Shown: positions 10,745 through 19,922 of the stretch, piece after piece
Numbering within the stretch: the stretch's first letter is position 1
Layout of the letters: each line of letters opens with the position of its first letter
Notes under the pieces: model-generated
Databases searched by the model: none
What the model saw: only the letters and a program-made list of their open reading frames with translations
What the model was told of the DNA's origin: nothing
Program-made: the position numbers and the translations under genes
Assembly (NCBI GenBank): GCA_046705265.1
Contig: JBJKQL010000127.1
Coordinates: 52,991-116,990 of the forward strand
DNA length: 64,000 nt
From: JAJYTL01 sp046705265
GTDB lineage: Bacteria; Pseudomonadota; Alphaproteobacteria; Ferrovibrionales; Ferrovibrionaceae
Direction of reading: 5' to 3'

Positions 10745-12187
10745 TCATGGCGTAAGAAGCCGGACCACCTGGGGATGCGCCGCGATCCGCCCCTCACCGC
10801 GATACGCCTCATGGTTGCTCTCGATCCGGTCGGACCGGTAGCGGTAATTAACCATGATCCCGGCTGATTGGCGGAGACCGTTGATCGAGGTGTCGCCGAG
10901 CCAGTTCAGGCGCTCGATCTGGGCACCGTTATTCAGATGAAAATGGGCGACCCGGTCAAGCGTTCGGGAGCCACGCTTCTCCTCGATCAAATAGCGGGCG
11001 CAAAGCCGCATCAAGGGTGTCTTCAACGCTGCCGCGACGGCCGCATCCCCCGGCCAGTCAGGTCTATCAAGAAGCGTTAACAAGGCCGCCGGACCGCCTT
11101 CGCGGTCGTCGGTCACGGCGCTGAGGGCCTGCGTCTCTTCCGCGGTCAAGAGCATGGCAGCGTCAGGGCCCTGCAGCTCCTTGGACAGCCAGGCACGAAA
11201 ACCCGGTATCGGCGAGAGAGTGGCAAAATACTTCAAGCCAGGCAGATCCGCGGCCAGGGTCGCGACGACCCGCTTGATGAGAAAGTTGCCGAAACTTACG
11301 CCCGCAAGACCTTTTTGGCAGTTCGAGATCGAGTAGAAGATCGCCGTGTCGGCGCTCGTTACGTCCTGTACCGGCGCATCCTCGTCAAGCAGCGCCTGTA
11401 CCGAACCGGCCATGCCGTCAACCAGCGCAACCTCGACAAAAATCAGCGGCTCGTTCGGCATGCGCTCGTGAAAGAAGGCAAAACAACGGCGATCGGATTC
11501 GAGCCGATTCTTGAGGTCGCGCCACGACCGAATTTCGTGCACGGCCTCATAGTCGACGAGTTTTTCGAGAAGCAATGCCGGCGATTCCCAGGTAATGCGC
11601 TTGAGATCGAGAAAGCCGACATCAAACCAGCTGGCGAAAAGCTCGCGCATCTCCTCCGCCAGCGCGGAAAGTTCGGGCTCCGTGTTGTCCAGCCGCAGGA
11701 GGTCGGCCCTCAAATCAACCAGGAACTTGACCCCCTGCGGCAAATCGGTGAATTGACTGAGAAGCTTGATCCGCCGCGGCACCAGGGCGCTCCGCAGCCG
11801 GGATTCGGCCACCGCCTTCTCCTTTTCAGAAGCAGCTTGCCCCCAGAGCGCAATCTCCTTGGTCAAAAGCGCGCGATCAACTCCATGCTGGAGGGCGAGA
11901 AGCCTCAGGAAGCGAAGGCGTCCTTCAGAGTTGAGGCCAAGATAGATGCGGCCAAATTCGGCCGCCTGAGCCCTGGCCACGACCTCGCCACCGCGAGCTT
12001 CATACCAAGACACGATCTGGCGCTCGAGCCGAGAGCGGTCGTCTTCCGGAAGGTCCGGCCGGTAGGCGCCACCCCAGGCGACTCGTGCGGATTTCGCGAC
12101 GTCTCGGAAGGCCCGACCGAGCCGTTCCCAGGTGCGATCCCAGAAGCGAATTTGCGGGGCTTCGTTCATCGGTCGAGTGTTGTCCAA
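10745..12187 (-). CDS. Malonyl-CoA decarboxylase
   Basis: This enzyme converts malonyl-CoA to acetyl-CoA and CO2. The 480-residue protein matches the malonyl-CoA decarboxylase family: an N-terminal helical part with RLRFLRLLALQHGVD, then a GNAT-like catalytic domain with FATLSPIPGFRAWL and a C-terminal block that contains HFHLNNGAQIERLNWLGD and GIMVNYRY. The catalytic serine and histidine of the family fall in those two regions. An ATG six codons in (12169) is an alternative start. No malonyl-CoA synthetase or malonate transporter lies beside it, so it may serve to recycle malonyl-CoA rather than use external malonate. Confidence 0.93.
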   Translation of the reverse strand: MDNTRPMNEAPQIRFWDRTWERLGRAFRDVAKSARVAWGGAYRPDLPEDDRSRLERQIVSWYEARGGEVVARAQAAEFGRIYLGLNSEGRLRFLRLLALQHGVDRALLTKEIALWGQAASEKEKAVAESRLRSALVPRRIKLLSQFTDLPQGVKFLVDLRADLLRLDNTEPELSALAEEMRELFASWFDVGFLDLKRITWESPALLLEKLVDYEAVHEIRSWRDLKNRLESDRRCFAFFHERMPNEPLIFVEVALVDGMAGSVQALLDEDAPVQDVTSADTAIFYSISNCQKGLAGVSFGNFLIKRVVATLAADLPGLKYFATLSPIPGFRAWLSKELQGPDAAMLLTAEETQALSAVTDDREGGPAALLTLLDRPDWPGDAAVAAALKTPLMRLCARYLIEEKRGSRTLDRVAHFHLNNGAQIERLNWLGDTSINGLRQSAGIMVNYRYRSDRIESNHEAYRGEGRIAAHPQVVRLLTP

Positions 12188-12263
12188 GACCGCAGATTTC
12201 GCAAGAGATGAAGCGTATTAGCGCCGGCCTTGTCGGCTTCGAACGAACGTTTTTGGCAGCTCG

Positions 12264-13751
12264 CTATAACGTTGGCCGCTCTTTGAGGCGGCGCAGAACC
12301 TGCGGCAAGATTTCGCTTAAATCTTCGGCAATCAGTCCGGGGCCGAAGGCCTGCCCCGCCTCGCCGTGGAGCCAAGCCGCAGCCGCAGCCGCCTCAAAGG
12401 CCGGCATGCCTTGGGCCAGAAGCCCGAGCACAAAGCCGCCAAGCACGTCGCCGGCACCTGCGGTGGCTAGTTCCGGTGGCGCATTATCGTTGATTGCGGC
12501 ACGGCCGTCGGGTGCGGCGATGACCGTATCCGGCCCCTTGAGGAGGACCACCACGCCAGCCTGCCGGGCCGCCGCCCGGGCGCGGGCAAGCTTGTCACCC
12601 GATGCGTCAAAAAGTCGCGCATACTCACCTTCATGGGGGGTTATCACCACGCCCCCCCGAACGGCACCAAAAAGCGCGTCGCGACAGTCGGCAAAACTGG
12701 TCAGGGCATCGGCATCGAGCACCACCGGCCGCGCCGTCTCAAGCGCCGCTAGCACATTGGCCCGGGTGGCTTCGTTGACCCCATTGCCCGGACCAAGGAG
12801 AACAGCATTTCGCCGGGGGTCTTCTAAGAGCGCCTTAAGGCCGGCCTCACCTTCGAAGCTCAATGTCATGACGGCGGTAAGCTGTGCCGCGAGAACCAGA
12901 AGCGCCGACGGCGGACCCGCGACGCTGACAAGCCCGGCACCGACACGAAGCGCAGCCCGCGCCGCGAGCCTAGCCGCGCCCGTGGTGGCGGCGCCGCCCG
13001 AAACCACCAAAGCGTGACCGCGGTGGTATTTATGGCCGCCGGTGCGCGGCCAATGGTAAGCCGGCAGCCACAACTCGGGACCATTCGCGAACACACTCGG
13101 ACCAAGCATCGAAAGCACCGTCTCGGGGATGCCGATGTCCCGCGTGACCACCTCACCCGCAAGGCTTCTCCCGGGAAAGAGAAGATGGCCGGGTTTGCGG
13201 CGAAAGAAGGTTACCGTAAGAGACGCCTGAACCGCGGGCCCGGCAGCCGCGCCGCTGTCGCCCGCCACACCGCTTGGGATATCGACCGCGATGATGGGAA
13301 CTTGGCTCTTGTTCGCTGCCTCCACCACCTCCGCCACGAGACCGGAAAGCGGCCGCGCGAGGCCGGCGCCGAAAAGCGCATCGACGATAAGTTCAGCGCC
13401 GCCGAGCGCCGATGGCGCAAGAGGCAGTATCTCGCCTTCCCAACGCGCCGCCATGGCCGCGGCATCGCCCTTTAGCGCGGCAACTGGACCGAGCAACGCC
13501 ACGGCGACACGATAGCCCGCTCCCTTCAGCTGGCGGGCGACCACAAACCCGTCGCCACCGTTGTTGCCCGGGCCGCAGAGCACCGCCACCGACAGCGGCG
13601 GGAAGCAGCGCTGGATCTCCTCCGCCACAGCCCGGCCGGCGGACTCCATGAGGTCAAGGCTCGGTACGCCGCTTTCCGACGCAAGCCGATCCGCGGCGTA
13701 GCATTCACTAACCGTGAGAAGCTCTGATTCGACCGCCACCCAAGCCCTCAT
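12264..13751 (-). CDS. nnr: Bifunctional NAD(P)HX epimerase / ADP-dependent NAD(P)HX dehydratase
   Basis: This metabolite-repair enzyme restores damaged (hydrated) NADH and NADPH. The N-terminal half (about 1-210) is the YjeF-N epimerase, with CGPGNNGGDGFVVAR as the binding loop. The C-terminal half (about 230-495) is a ribokinase-like dehydratase with NDNAPPELATAGAGDVL as the conserved ATP/ADP site. The protein is 495 residues, the normal length of the fused form. AGGAG lies four bases before the ATG. It is upstream of the malonyl-CoA decarboxylase gene in the same direction, with a 76-bp gap, and they may be co-transcribed. Confidence 0.95.
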   Translation of the reverse strand: MRAWVAVESELLTVSECYAADRLASESGVPSLDLMESAGRAVAEEIQRCFPPLSVAVLCGPGNNGGDGFVVARQLKGAGYRVAVALLGPVAALKGDAAAMAARWEGEILPLAPSALGGAELIVDALFGAGLARPLSGLVAEVVEAANKSQVPIIAVDIPSGVAGDSGAAAGPAVQASLTVTFFRRKPGHLLFPGRSLAGEVVTRDIGIPETVLSMLGPSVFANGPELWLPAYHWPRTGGHKYHRGHALVVSGGAATTGAARLAARAALRVGAGLVSVAGPPSALLVLAAQLTAVMTLSFEGEAGLKALLEDPRRNAVLLGPGNGVNEATRANVLAALETARPVVLDADALTSFADCRDALFGAVRGGVVITPHEGEYARLFDASGDKLARARAAARQAGVVVLLKGPDTVIAAPDGRAAINDNAPPELATAGAGDVLGGFVLGLLAQGMPAFEAAAAAAWLHGEAGQAFGPGLIAEDLSEILPQVLRRLKERPTL

Positions 13752-13887
13752 CCACTCCTAGCCATGCAACATTCTCACCTCAGGCGCGCGCCGCGGCAAC
13801 TTCCATTGAGGGAGCCGGATGTTATGATCCTGCGGCATGGCCTCTGCCCCAATTTGGCAAGGCATTACGGGGTCGGTACCAACTTAT

Positions 13888-15045
13888 ATGTCTGAGGCCA
13901 GAGCGGATTTCCTTGTCGTCGGCAGCGGCATCGCCGGAGCCTCGGCGGCCTACGAGCTTGCCGCCGAGGCGCGGGTGCTGGTAATCGAGCGTGAAAGCCA
14001 GCCGGGCTATCATTCGACCGGGCGTTCCGCCGCGATCTATTCCGAGACCTACGGAAATGGCACCATCCGGGCACTCACCACCGGCAGCCGCGAATTCTTG
14101 CTGCATCCGCCGGCCGGCTTTACCGATCATCCGCTGTTGAAGCCTCGCGGCACCTTGATAATCGGCCGAGCCGACCAACGGGAAAAGCTGATCCGGGTGT
14201 TTGACGATTGCCGCAGACTTGTGCCCTCGATCCGGCTCCTTGAGCGCCGGGACATTCTCTCTCGCGTGCCGGTGATCCGGCCGGATGAGGCCGCGTTCGG
14301 CGTCCTTGAACCAGATGCCATGGATATCGATGTCCATGCCGTGCATCAGGGTTTCCTGCGCGGGCTCCGGGAACGCGGCGGCATGGTTGTCACGCACGCG
14401 GAATGCCTTCGTGCGGAACGCCGAGACGGTTGCTGGCGCGTACAAACGGCGGCCGGCATCTTTACCGCGCCGGTTGTGATCGATGCCGCTGGCGCCTGGG
14501 CTGAAGCCTTCGCCACTCTTTGTGGCGCGGATCCGGTCGGCCTGGTGCCGAAACGACGGACGGTGCTGATCTTCGCGCCGCCGCCAAACCTCGCCATCAC
14601 CGACTGGCCGCAGGTGATCGATATCGACGAGACCTTCTATTTCAAGCCCGAGGTCGGGCGCATTCTCGCGACTCCAGCCGACGAAACGCCGACCATGCCC
14701 TGTGACGTGCAGCCTGAGGAGATCGATGTCGCGACCTGCGTTGATCGCATCGAACGGGCGACGACGCTGAAGGTGGCGCGAGTCGAGCGGAAATGGGCCG
14801 GCTTGCGTTCCTTTGTCGCCGACCGCACACCGGTGGTTGGGTTCGATCCCGCGATCGAGGGATTCTTTTGGCTCGCCGGCCAAGGTGGCTATGGCATCCA
14901 GACCTCATCCGCGATGGGCCGCACGGCAGCCGCCTTGGCCCTTGGGCGCGATATCCCGGTCGATCTCGCTGCCCTGGGCGTCGGCGCCGCGGCACTCTCG
15001 CCTGTCCGCCTCATGGCGGGCGCGGCCCGCCAAGGTACCGCTTAA
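13888..15045 (+). CDS. FAD-dependent oxidoreductase of the DAO family
   Basis: This is a flavoprotein of the D-amino-acid oxidase / glycine oxidase fold, substrate unknown. The Rossmann motif FLVVGSGIAGASAAYEL starts at residue 8. A second FAD contact is the C-terminal block WAGLRSFVADRTPVVGFD followed by FWLAGQGGYGIQTSSAMG. I place the start at the ATG at 13888, directly before the flavin motif. The frame also has an ATG at 13837; neither has a strong ribosome site. The family often oxidises amines or hydroxy acids. Neighbours do not reveal the substrate. Confidence 0.85.
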   Translation: MSEARADFLVVGSGIAGASAAYELAAEARVLVIERESQPGYHSTGRSAAIYSETYGNGTIRALTTGSREFLLHPPAGFTDHPLLKPRGTLIIGRADQREKLIRVFDDCRRLVPSIRLLERRDILSRVPVIRPDEAAFGVLEPDAMDIDVHAVHQGFLRGLRERGGMVVTHAECLRAERRDGCWRVQTAAGIFTAPVVIDAAGAWAEAFATLCGADPVGLVPKRRTVLIFAPPPNLAITDWPQVIDIDETFYFKPEVGRILATPADETPTMPCDVQPEEIDVATCVDRIERATTLKVARVERKWAGLRSFVADRTPVVGFDPAIEGFFWLAGQGGYGIQTSSAMGRTAAALALGRDIPVDLAALGVGAAALSPVRLMAGAARQGTA

Positions 15046-15118
15046 AGACGGCGGGTTGTCCGCCATCGACCATTAGCCCATCGCAGGCGATACCACCTAT
15101 GTCGAGGGCGGCGGCCAC
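15011..15118 (-). pseudogene. Possible remnant of a short-chain dehydrogenase C-terminus
   Basis: A 35-codon minus-strand frame overlapping the end of the flavoprotein gene contains GIACDGLMVDGGQPAV. That resembles the closing strand of short-chain dehydrogenases (typically ...VDGG near the C-terminus). A stop lies three codons upstream of its GTG, and nothing recognisable precedes it. AAGGAG stands before the GTG, so a tiny real peptide cannot be excluded. Weak evidence. Confidence 0.2.
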
Positions 15119-15349
15119 TACAACTCCTTACCATAGCGGGAAACATTGCGTTCTCGGCTCCCGGGCTTGCCCTGCCATCGCCCGATCCCATTTAAAATAG
15201 CGGAACCTACGTGTTTAGTTCCAGCATCGGACGGACCGTGGCGAGTCTAAAATCCCGCCACGCATGGCCGCCGAGGACTTAGGGCTGGGAACGCCTTTCT
15301 CGGCGCGCCATCCCAGCATAAAATGTCAATCGCCTTTCTGGAGGAGGCA
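15046..15349. other. Intergenic region before fdhD
   Basis: About 300 bp has no convincing complete gene. It holds part of the possible dehydrogenase remnant at its left end and presumably the fdhD promoter on the right. I see no clear operator or hairpin. Confidence 0.5.
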
Positions 15350-16273
<924 letters not shown>

Positions 16274-16480
16274 CATCCTGCGGCAGCCCTTGGAATCTGC
16301 GGCAAGCGATACATATCGACGTGTTCTGCTTCTGGACTCGGCCGACACAATGGAAATGGAACTGAACTCACGCCCCATGCCGCAATATGCCGAGTCGAAT
16401 CGTGCCTGGCTGACATATGCCGAAGCGGCTCCTTGCCCCAATCCACCACTCATGCCATCAGTCACCGAAGCGAGGACAAG

Positions 16481-16909
16481 GTGAAAAACAAGGCCGGTAA
16501 GGCGGGTAAACTGAAACCGCCCGCGAAGCCGTCGCGCAAGGCGGTGGTCCGGGAAGTCGCCGAAGCCATGTGGGAAGAGCCACCGGCGCACCTTGGCGGG
16601 GCTTTTTCAAAGATGCTGGTCCGCCCCGAAACCACGGGCTCCCGATTGGTGGACTACAGAATATCGCTCTATCAGCCGCGTGCCTATGTCGCGCCGCATG
16701 CTCATATGGTCCAAGAACAGGTCTACCACGTTCTCGACGGCGAAGGCTTAATGGAAATCGACGGCAAGCGACAAGTGGTCCGAAAGGACACCGTCATCTT
16801 CATCCCGCCCGGCGTCGTGCATGCAATCTACAACACTGGCGTCACCGATCTCCGCTTCATCGTGGTGACTACGCCGCCGGACGATGAAGAAACCGGCCGC
16901 CCCCGTTAA
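16481..16909 (+). CDS. Cupin-domain protein
   Basis: This is a small single-domain cupin of unknown substrate. The barrel carries the metal-binding motif 1 as PHAHMVQEQVYHVLDGEG (two histidines, glutamate-like position, later histidine) and motif 2 as FIPPGVVHAIYNTG. The first 25 residues are lysine-rich and disordered. I choose the GTG at 16481, with AGCGAGG upstream; the frame extends to an ATG at 16433. It stands alone between fdhD and the DUF1465 gene, which is convergent to it. Binding of a metal is inferred from the motifs. Confidence 0.8.
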   Translation: MKNKAGKAGKLKPPAKPSRKAVVREVAEAMWEEPPAHLGGAFSKMLVRPETTGSRLVDYRISLYQPRAYVAPHAHMVQEQVYHVLDGEGLMEIDGKRQVVRKDTVIFIPPGVVHAIYNTGVTDLRFIVVTTPPDDEETGRPR

Positions 16910-16934
16910 CCGAACGGTGCCGCCGTTGCCGTCT

Positions 16935-17420
16935 TCAAAGGGACATCGGCGCTTGCGCCATCTGAGCCGGGCGGGGCACATCGCGCCGGACCATTTCGTC
17001 CAAGCGGCTGACCCTGCGATAAAGGCGTAGGCTTTCTTCCCAAAGCGCGATGAGATCGCTCGGAAGTCGCGTCGGATCGCGGCCCCAGGACTCATTGCAG
17101 AAGCCGATGCCCCGCAGTTCCGGCGATGCCAAGGCCGCGGATTTGGCGCTGATTTCGCCAGCGTGAACGGCGCGCTGATAAAGCAGCCACACCATCATAT
17201 AGGCAATGCGACTGACAATGCGGGATGATTCAAGACTATAAGTGATACGCGTTGCGGTATCGAGACGCCGCTGCGCCGAGGCGCCGGCTCCAATCAGATA
17301 ATCACGGGTACGGGTCGCAAGCGTAATCGCCTCATCGTATGTGCCTGAGAAAAACCGCGTCGCCGCCAAGCCGCTCGATTGCTCCTGCTTCACTGGGGTC
17401 CCCTCGCGTTCCGCGCTCAT
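16935..17420 (-). CDS. DUF1465 family protein, RcdA-like ClpXP adaptor
   Basis: The 161-residue protein is helical and matches the DUF1465 family, to which Caulobacter RcdA belongs. In Caulobacter RcdA links primed ClpXP to the cell-cycle regulator CtrA and other substrates. Features seen: the block LDTATRITYSLESSRIVSRI, then WLLYQRAVHAGEIS (the family's WLLxQRAVxxGEM segment), and near the end ALWEESLRLYRRVSRLDEMV. The N-terminal 25 residues are variable. It could perform the same adaptor role here, because clpX and clpP are encoded about 8 kb away. CpdR and PopA, the partner proteins, are not in the window. Family call good; functional transfer inferred. Confidence 0.72.
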   Translation of the reverse strand: MSAEREGTPVKQEQSSGLAATRFFSGTYDEAITLATRTRDYLIGAGASAQRRLDTATRITYSLESSRIVSRIAYMMVWLLYQRAVHAGEISAKSAALASPELRGIGFCNESWGRDPTRLPSDLIALWEESLRLYRRVSRLDEMVRRDVPRPAQMAQAPMSL

Positions 17421-17598
17421 CTGGACCGCAATTGTTACGTTTTATTGACCATCTCGCAAGCGTCGAAAAATTGCCTAAGCATCTGAATGCAAAGCACGGT
17501 TAACGACGGAGACCCGTTATCTCGCTATCCGCGTCAAGGCCCTATTAACCATCCGGGCGGCGCCGCCAACGCGTTCGCTGGCACCCAACAATCACACG

Positions 17599-18066
17599 TC
17601 ACGTAATCTCAAAGATGGCCTCGACCTCTACCGCAACGCCGCGTGGTAGCGCATTGGTGCCGACCGCGGCCCGGGCGTGCTTGCCCGCCTCGCCGAAGGC
17701 TTCGACCATGAGGTCGGAGGCACCGTTGACCACTTCGGGCTGGCCGGTGAAATCGTCGGTCGAACGAACGAAGCCGCCGAGGCGGACACAGCGCTTGATG
17801 CGGTCGAGATCACCGCCAAGAGCCGCCTTCGCTTGGGCCAGGATGTTGACAGCGCAGAGCCGCGCCGCCGCCTGCCCTTGTTCGACCCCAAAATCCCTGC
17901 CAAGAGTGCCAATAAAGGCAAGCCGCCCGTTCTCCACCGGCACTTGCCCCGAGACAAAAAGAAGCGAGCCACTTACGACGAAGGGCACGTAGTTGGCGGC
18001 CGGAGCCGGGGCTACCGGCAATTCCACACCCTTTGTCTTGAGACGCGCCTCAACTTTTCCCGCCAT
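17599..18066 (-). CDS. RidA (YjgF/YER057c/UK114) family protein
   Basis: Members of this family hydrolyse reactive enamine/imine intermediates. The 155-residue product has the FVSGQVPVENG strand, the conserved arginine in HARAAVGTNALPRGVAVEVEA, and a C-terminal glutamate in AIFEIT. It is about 25 residues longer than E. coli RidA, as in the YjgF-like subgroup that acts on larger substrates. GGAAGG stands before the ATG. The gene is alone on the minus strand, between epmA and the DUF1465 gene. Confidence 0.9.
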   Translation of the reverse strand: MAGKVEARLKTKGVELPVAPAPAANYVPFVVSGSLLFVSGQVPVENGRLAFIGTLGRDFGVEQGQAAARLCAVNILAQAKAALGGDLDRIKRCVRLGGFVRSTDDFTGQPEVVNGASDLMVEAFGEAGKHARAAVGTNALPRGVAVEVEAIFEIT

Positions 18067-18176
18067 GATCCCTTCCTTCGTTCACCACCACGGTTCAACA
18101 TAACAAATCCGGACGCGCCTGTGCCATCCGGTCCGTCCGGTCATTGCACGATGACGGGCTTCGTGATGACCGCGCC

Positions 18177-19220
18177 TCAACGGATCGGGGCCCACAACAC
18201 ATCTTCGATCCGGTCGGCGGCACAAGCCAGCATCACAAGGCGATCGAAGCCAAGCGCGATCCCGGCAGCGGACGGCATGCCAAGACGAAGCGCGGCAAGA
18301 AAATCGTCATCCATCGGATAGGCAAAGCCGTAACGCGCCCGTTTTTCCGCCGCGAAATCTTGAAAACGGCGCGCCTGCTCGTCTGGATCGCAAAGTTCTC
18401 CAAAGGCATTGGCGATCTCTAGTCCCGCGACGTAAAGTTCGAACCGCTCGACGAGGCGGGAATCTTCGGGCTTGCGCCGCGCCAACGCGCCTAAAGGCAA
18501 CGGAAAATCACACAGCACCGTCGGATGAGGATGGCCAAGATGCGGCTCGATCTTCTCCAGGACGACGCGGAAGAAGAGATCGTCCCAACGGTCGTCGATA
18601 TCGCTGCGGAAGCCGGCGTCCGTCAAGGCGCGACGCAATACCGCCACCTTGGGCGCACCGTCCGGCGACAGACTCGCCATCAGGTCGATCCCTGCATAGC
18701 GGTCAAAGGCCTCGGCAACGGTAAGGATGGCGATTGCCGCTGGATCGGCCGTTTGACGGTGCCAATGCAACAGGCCATCGCGCCCCGCCGCCTTGACGGC
18801 GAACGCCAGAAGATCGCGGCATTCGGCAATCAGCTCGCGGTAATCGGCGCCCGGACGGTACCATTCTAGCATGGTGAATTCCGGCGCATGGGTCGCCGAA
18901 GCCTCGCCGTTCCGGAACACCCGCGCGAACTGGAAGATCGGCCCTGAACCCGCGACCAGCAGTTTTTTCATGGCAAGCTCAGGGGAAGTATGGAGATAAC
19001 GCGCGGTGCGTCCACCCTCAGGCGTTTGCCATTCGGTGGCGAAGGCGAAAAGATGGGGTTCCGACCCCGGTGAAACCTGAAGCGCGGGCGTTTCCACTTC
19101 CGCATAGCCTCGGGCCTGGAAAAATCGGCGAATTTCGGCCTGCAGGCGGCCCCGAACCTCAAGATTCGGGCGACGGCCGGCGAAGCGTTCAGGGTGCCAC
19201 CAGGGCATGGAGGGAGGCAT
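18177..19220 (-). CDS. epmA: EF-P (R)-beta-lysine ligase EpmA (GenX/PoxA)
   Basis: This class II lysyl-tRNA-synthetase paralogue attaches beta-lysine to elongation factor P. The 347-residue protein is a catalytic domain without the tRNA anticodon-binding domain. Motif 2 is visible as FQFARVFRNGEASATHAPEF, and motif 3 near the C-terminus as GIALGFDRLVML. It is divergent from efp with about 100 bp between starts, which supports the assignment. The beta-lysine-forming aminomutase EpmB is not in the window. Confidence 0.94.
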   Translation of the reverse strand: MPPSMPWWHPERFAGRRPNLEVRGRLQAEIRRFFQARGYAEVETPALQVSPGSEPHLFAFATEWQTPEGGRTARYLHTSPELAMKKLLVAGSGPIFQFARVFRNGEASATHAPEFTMLEWYRPGADYRELIAECRDLLAFAVKAAGRDGLLHWHRQTADPAAIAILTVAEAFDRYAGIDLMASLSPDGAPKVAVLRRALTDAGFRSDIDDRWDDLFFRVVLEKIEPHLGHPHPTVLCDFPLPLGALARRKPEDSRLVERFELYVAGLEIANAFGELCDPDEQARRFQDFAAEKRARYGFAYPMDDDFLAALRLGMPSAAGIALGFDRLVMLACAADRIEDVLWAPIR

Positions 19221-19321
19221 GGAAACCTTTGTCGCGACAACCGAGGCCGGCGTTGTTCAAAGCCGGCCCGCCTGCTAATTTACCGGTCCTTTCGTATCCA
19301 TCAAAAGGCAAAGCTTCGGCG

Positions 19322-19888
19322 ATGAAAGTCAATGGTAGTGCCCTTCGTGCCGGCAATGTGATCGACCACCTCAACCGGCTCTGGATCGTGGTCAAGGCGC
19401 AGAACGTGACCCCAGGCAAGGGGGGCGCCTTCATGCAGGCTGAACTCCGGGACATCCGCTCCAACACCAAGCGTGACGAACGCTTCCGCTCGACCGAGCA
19501 GGTGGAGCGCGTAAGCCTGGACGATCGCGAATACCAGTTCCTCTACCGGGAAGGCGATCACTATGCCTTCATGGACGTGGAGAACTACGAGCAGATGTCG
19601 GTGCCGGTGGAGGTCATCGGCGAGCAGGCCGTTTTTCTCCAGGAAGGCATGAAGTGCAATATCCGCAGCTTCGAAGGCCGGCCGCTTGTCGTGGAAATGC
19701 CGGCAACGGTGGTGATGGAGGTGACCGAGACCGAACCGGCCGTGCGCTCGCAAACAGCCGCCGCATCCTACAAACCGGCAAAGCTCGAGAACGGCGTCCG
19801 CGTCATGGTACCGCCGCATATCGCCTCCGGCACAAAAGTCGTCGTCAATATCGCCGACGGCACCTATCTCGAACGGTTCAAGGGCTGA
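19322..19888 (+). CDS. efp: Elongation factor P
   Basis: EF-P binds ribosomes stalled at polyproline stretches and promotes peptide bond formation. The 188-residue protein has three beta-barrel domains. The modified lysine is residue 33 in the loop TPGKGGAFMQ, equivalent to lysine 34 of E. coli, which fits modification by the neighbouring EpmA. The C-terminal signature VRVMVPPHIASGTKVVVN is present. The frame is open back to 19070, but that extension has no EF-P similarity and overlaps epmA; the ATG at 19322 starts the family sequence. Confidence 0.96.
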   Translation: MKVNGSALRAGNVIDHLNRLWIVVKAQNVTPGKGGAFMQAELRDIRSNTKRDERFRSTEQVERVSLDDREYQFLYREGDHYAFMDVENYEQMSVPVEVIGEQAVFLQEGMKCNIRSFEGRPLVVEMPATVVMEVTETEPAVRSQTAAASYKPAKLENGVRVMVPPHIASGTKVVVNIADGTYLERFKG

Positions 19889-19922
19889 GGGCCGGACGCG
19901 CGATCAAACGAGGAAATCGAGA

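Noticed and set aside
13822..14883. 353-residue open frame on the minus strand within the flavoprotein gene
   Set aside because: It is antisense to a clear FAD oxidoreductase, has no known motif and a composition rich in arginine, aspartate and histidine, typical of a shadow frame.
17421..17598. CtrA-binding site upstream of the RcdA-like gene
   Set aside because: TTAA occurs singly but not as TTAA-N7-TTAA.
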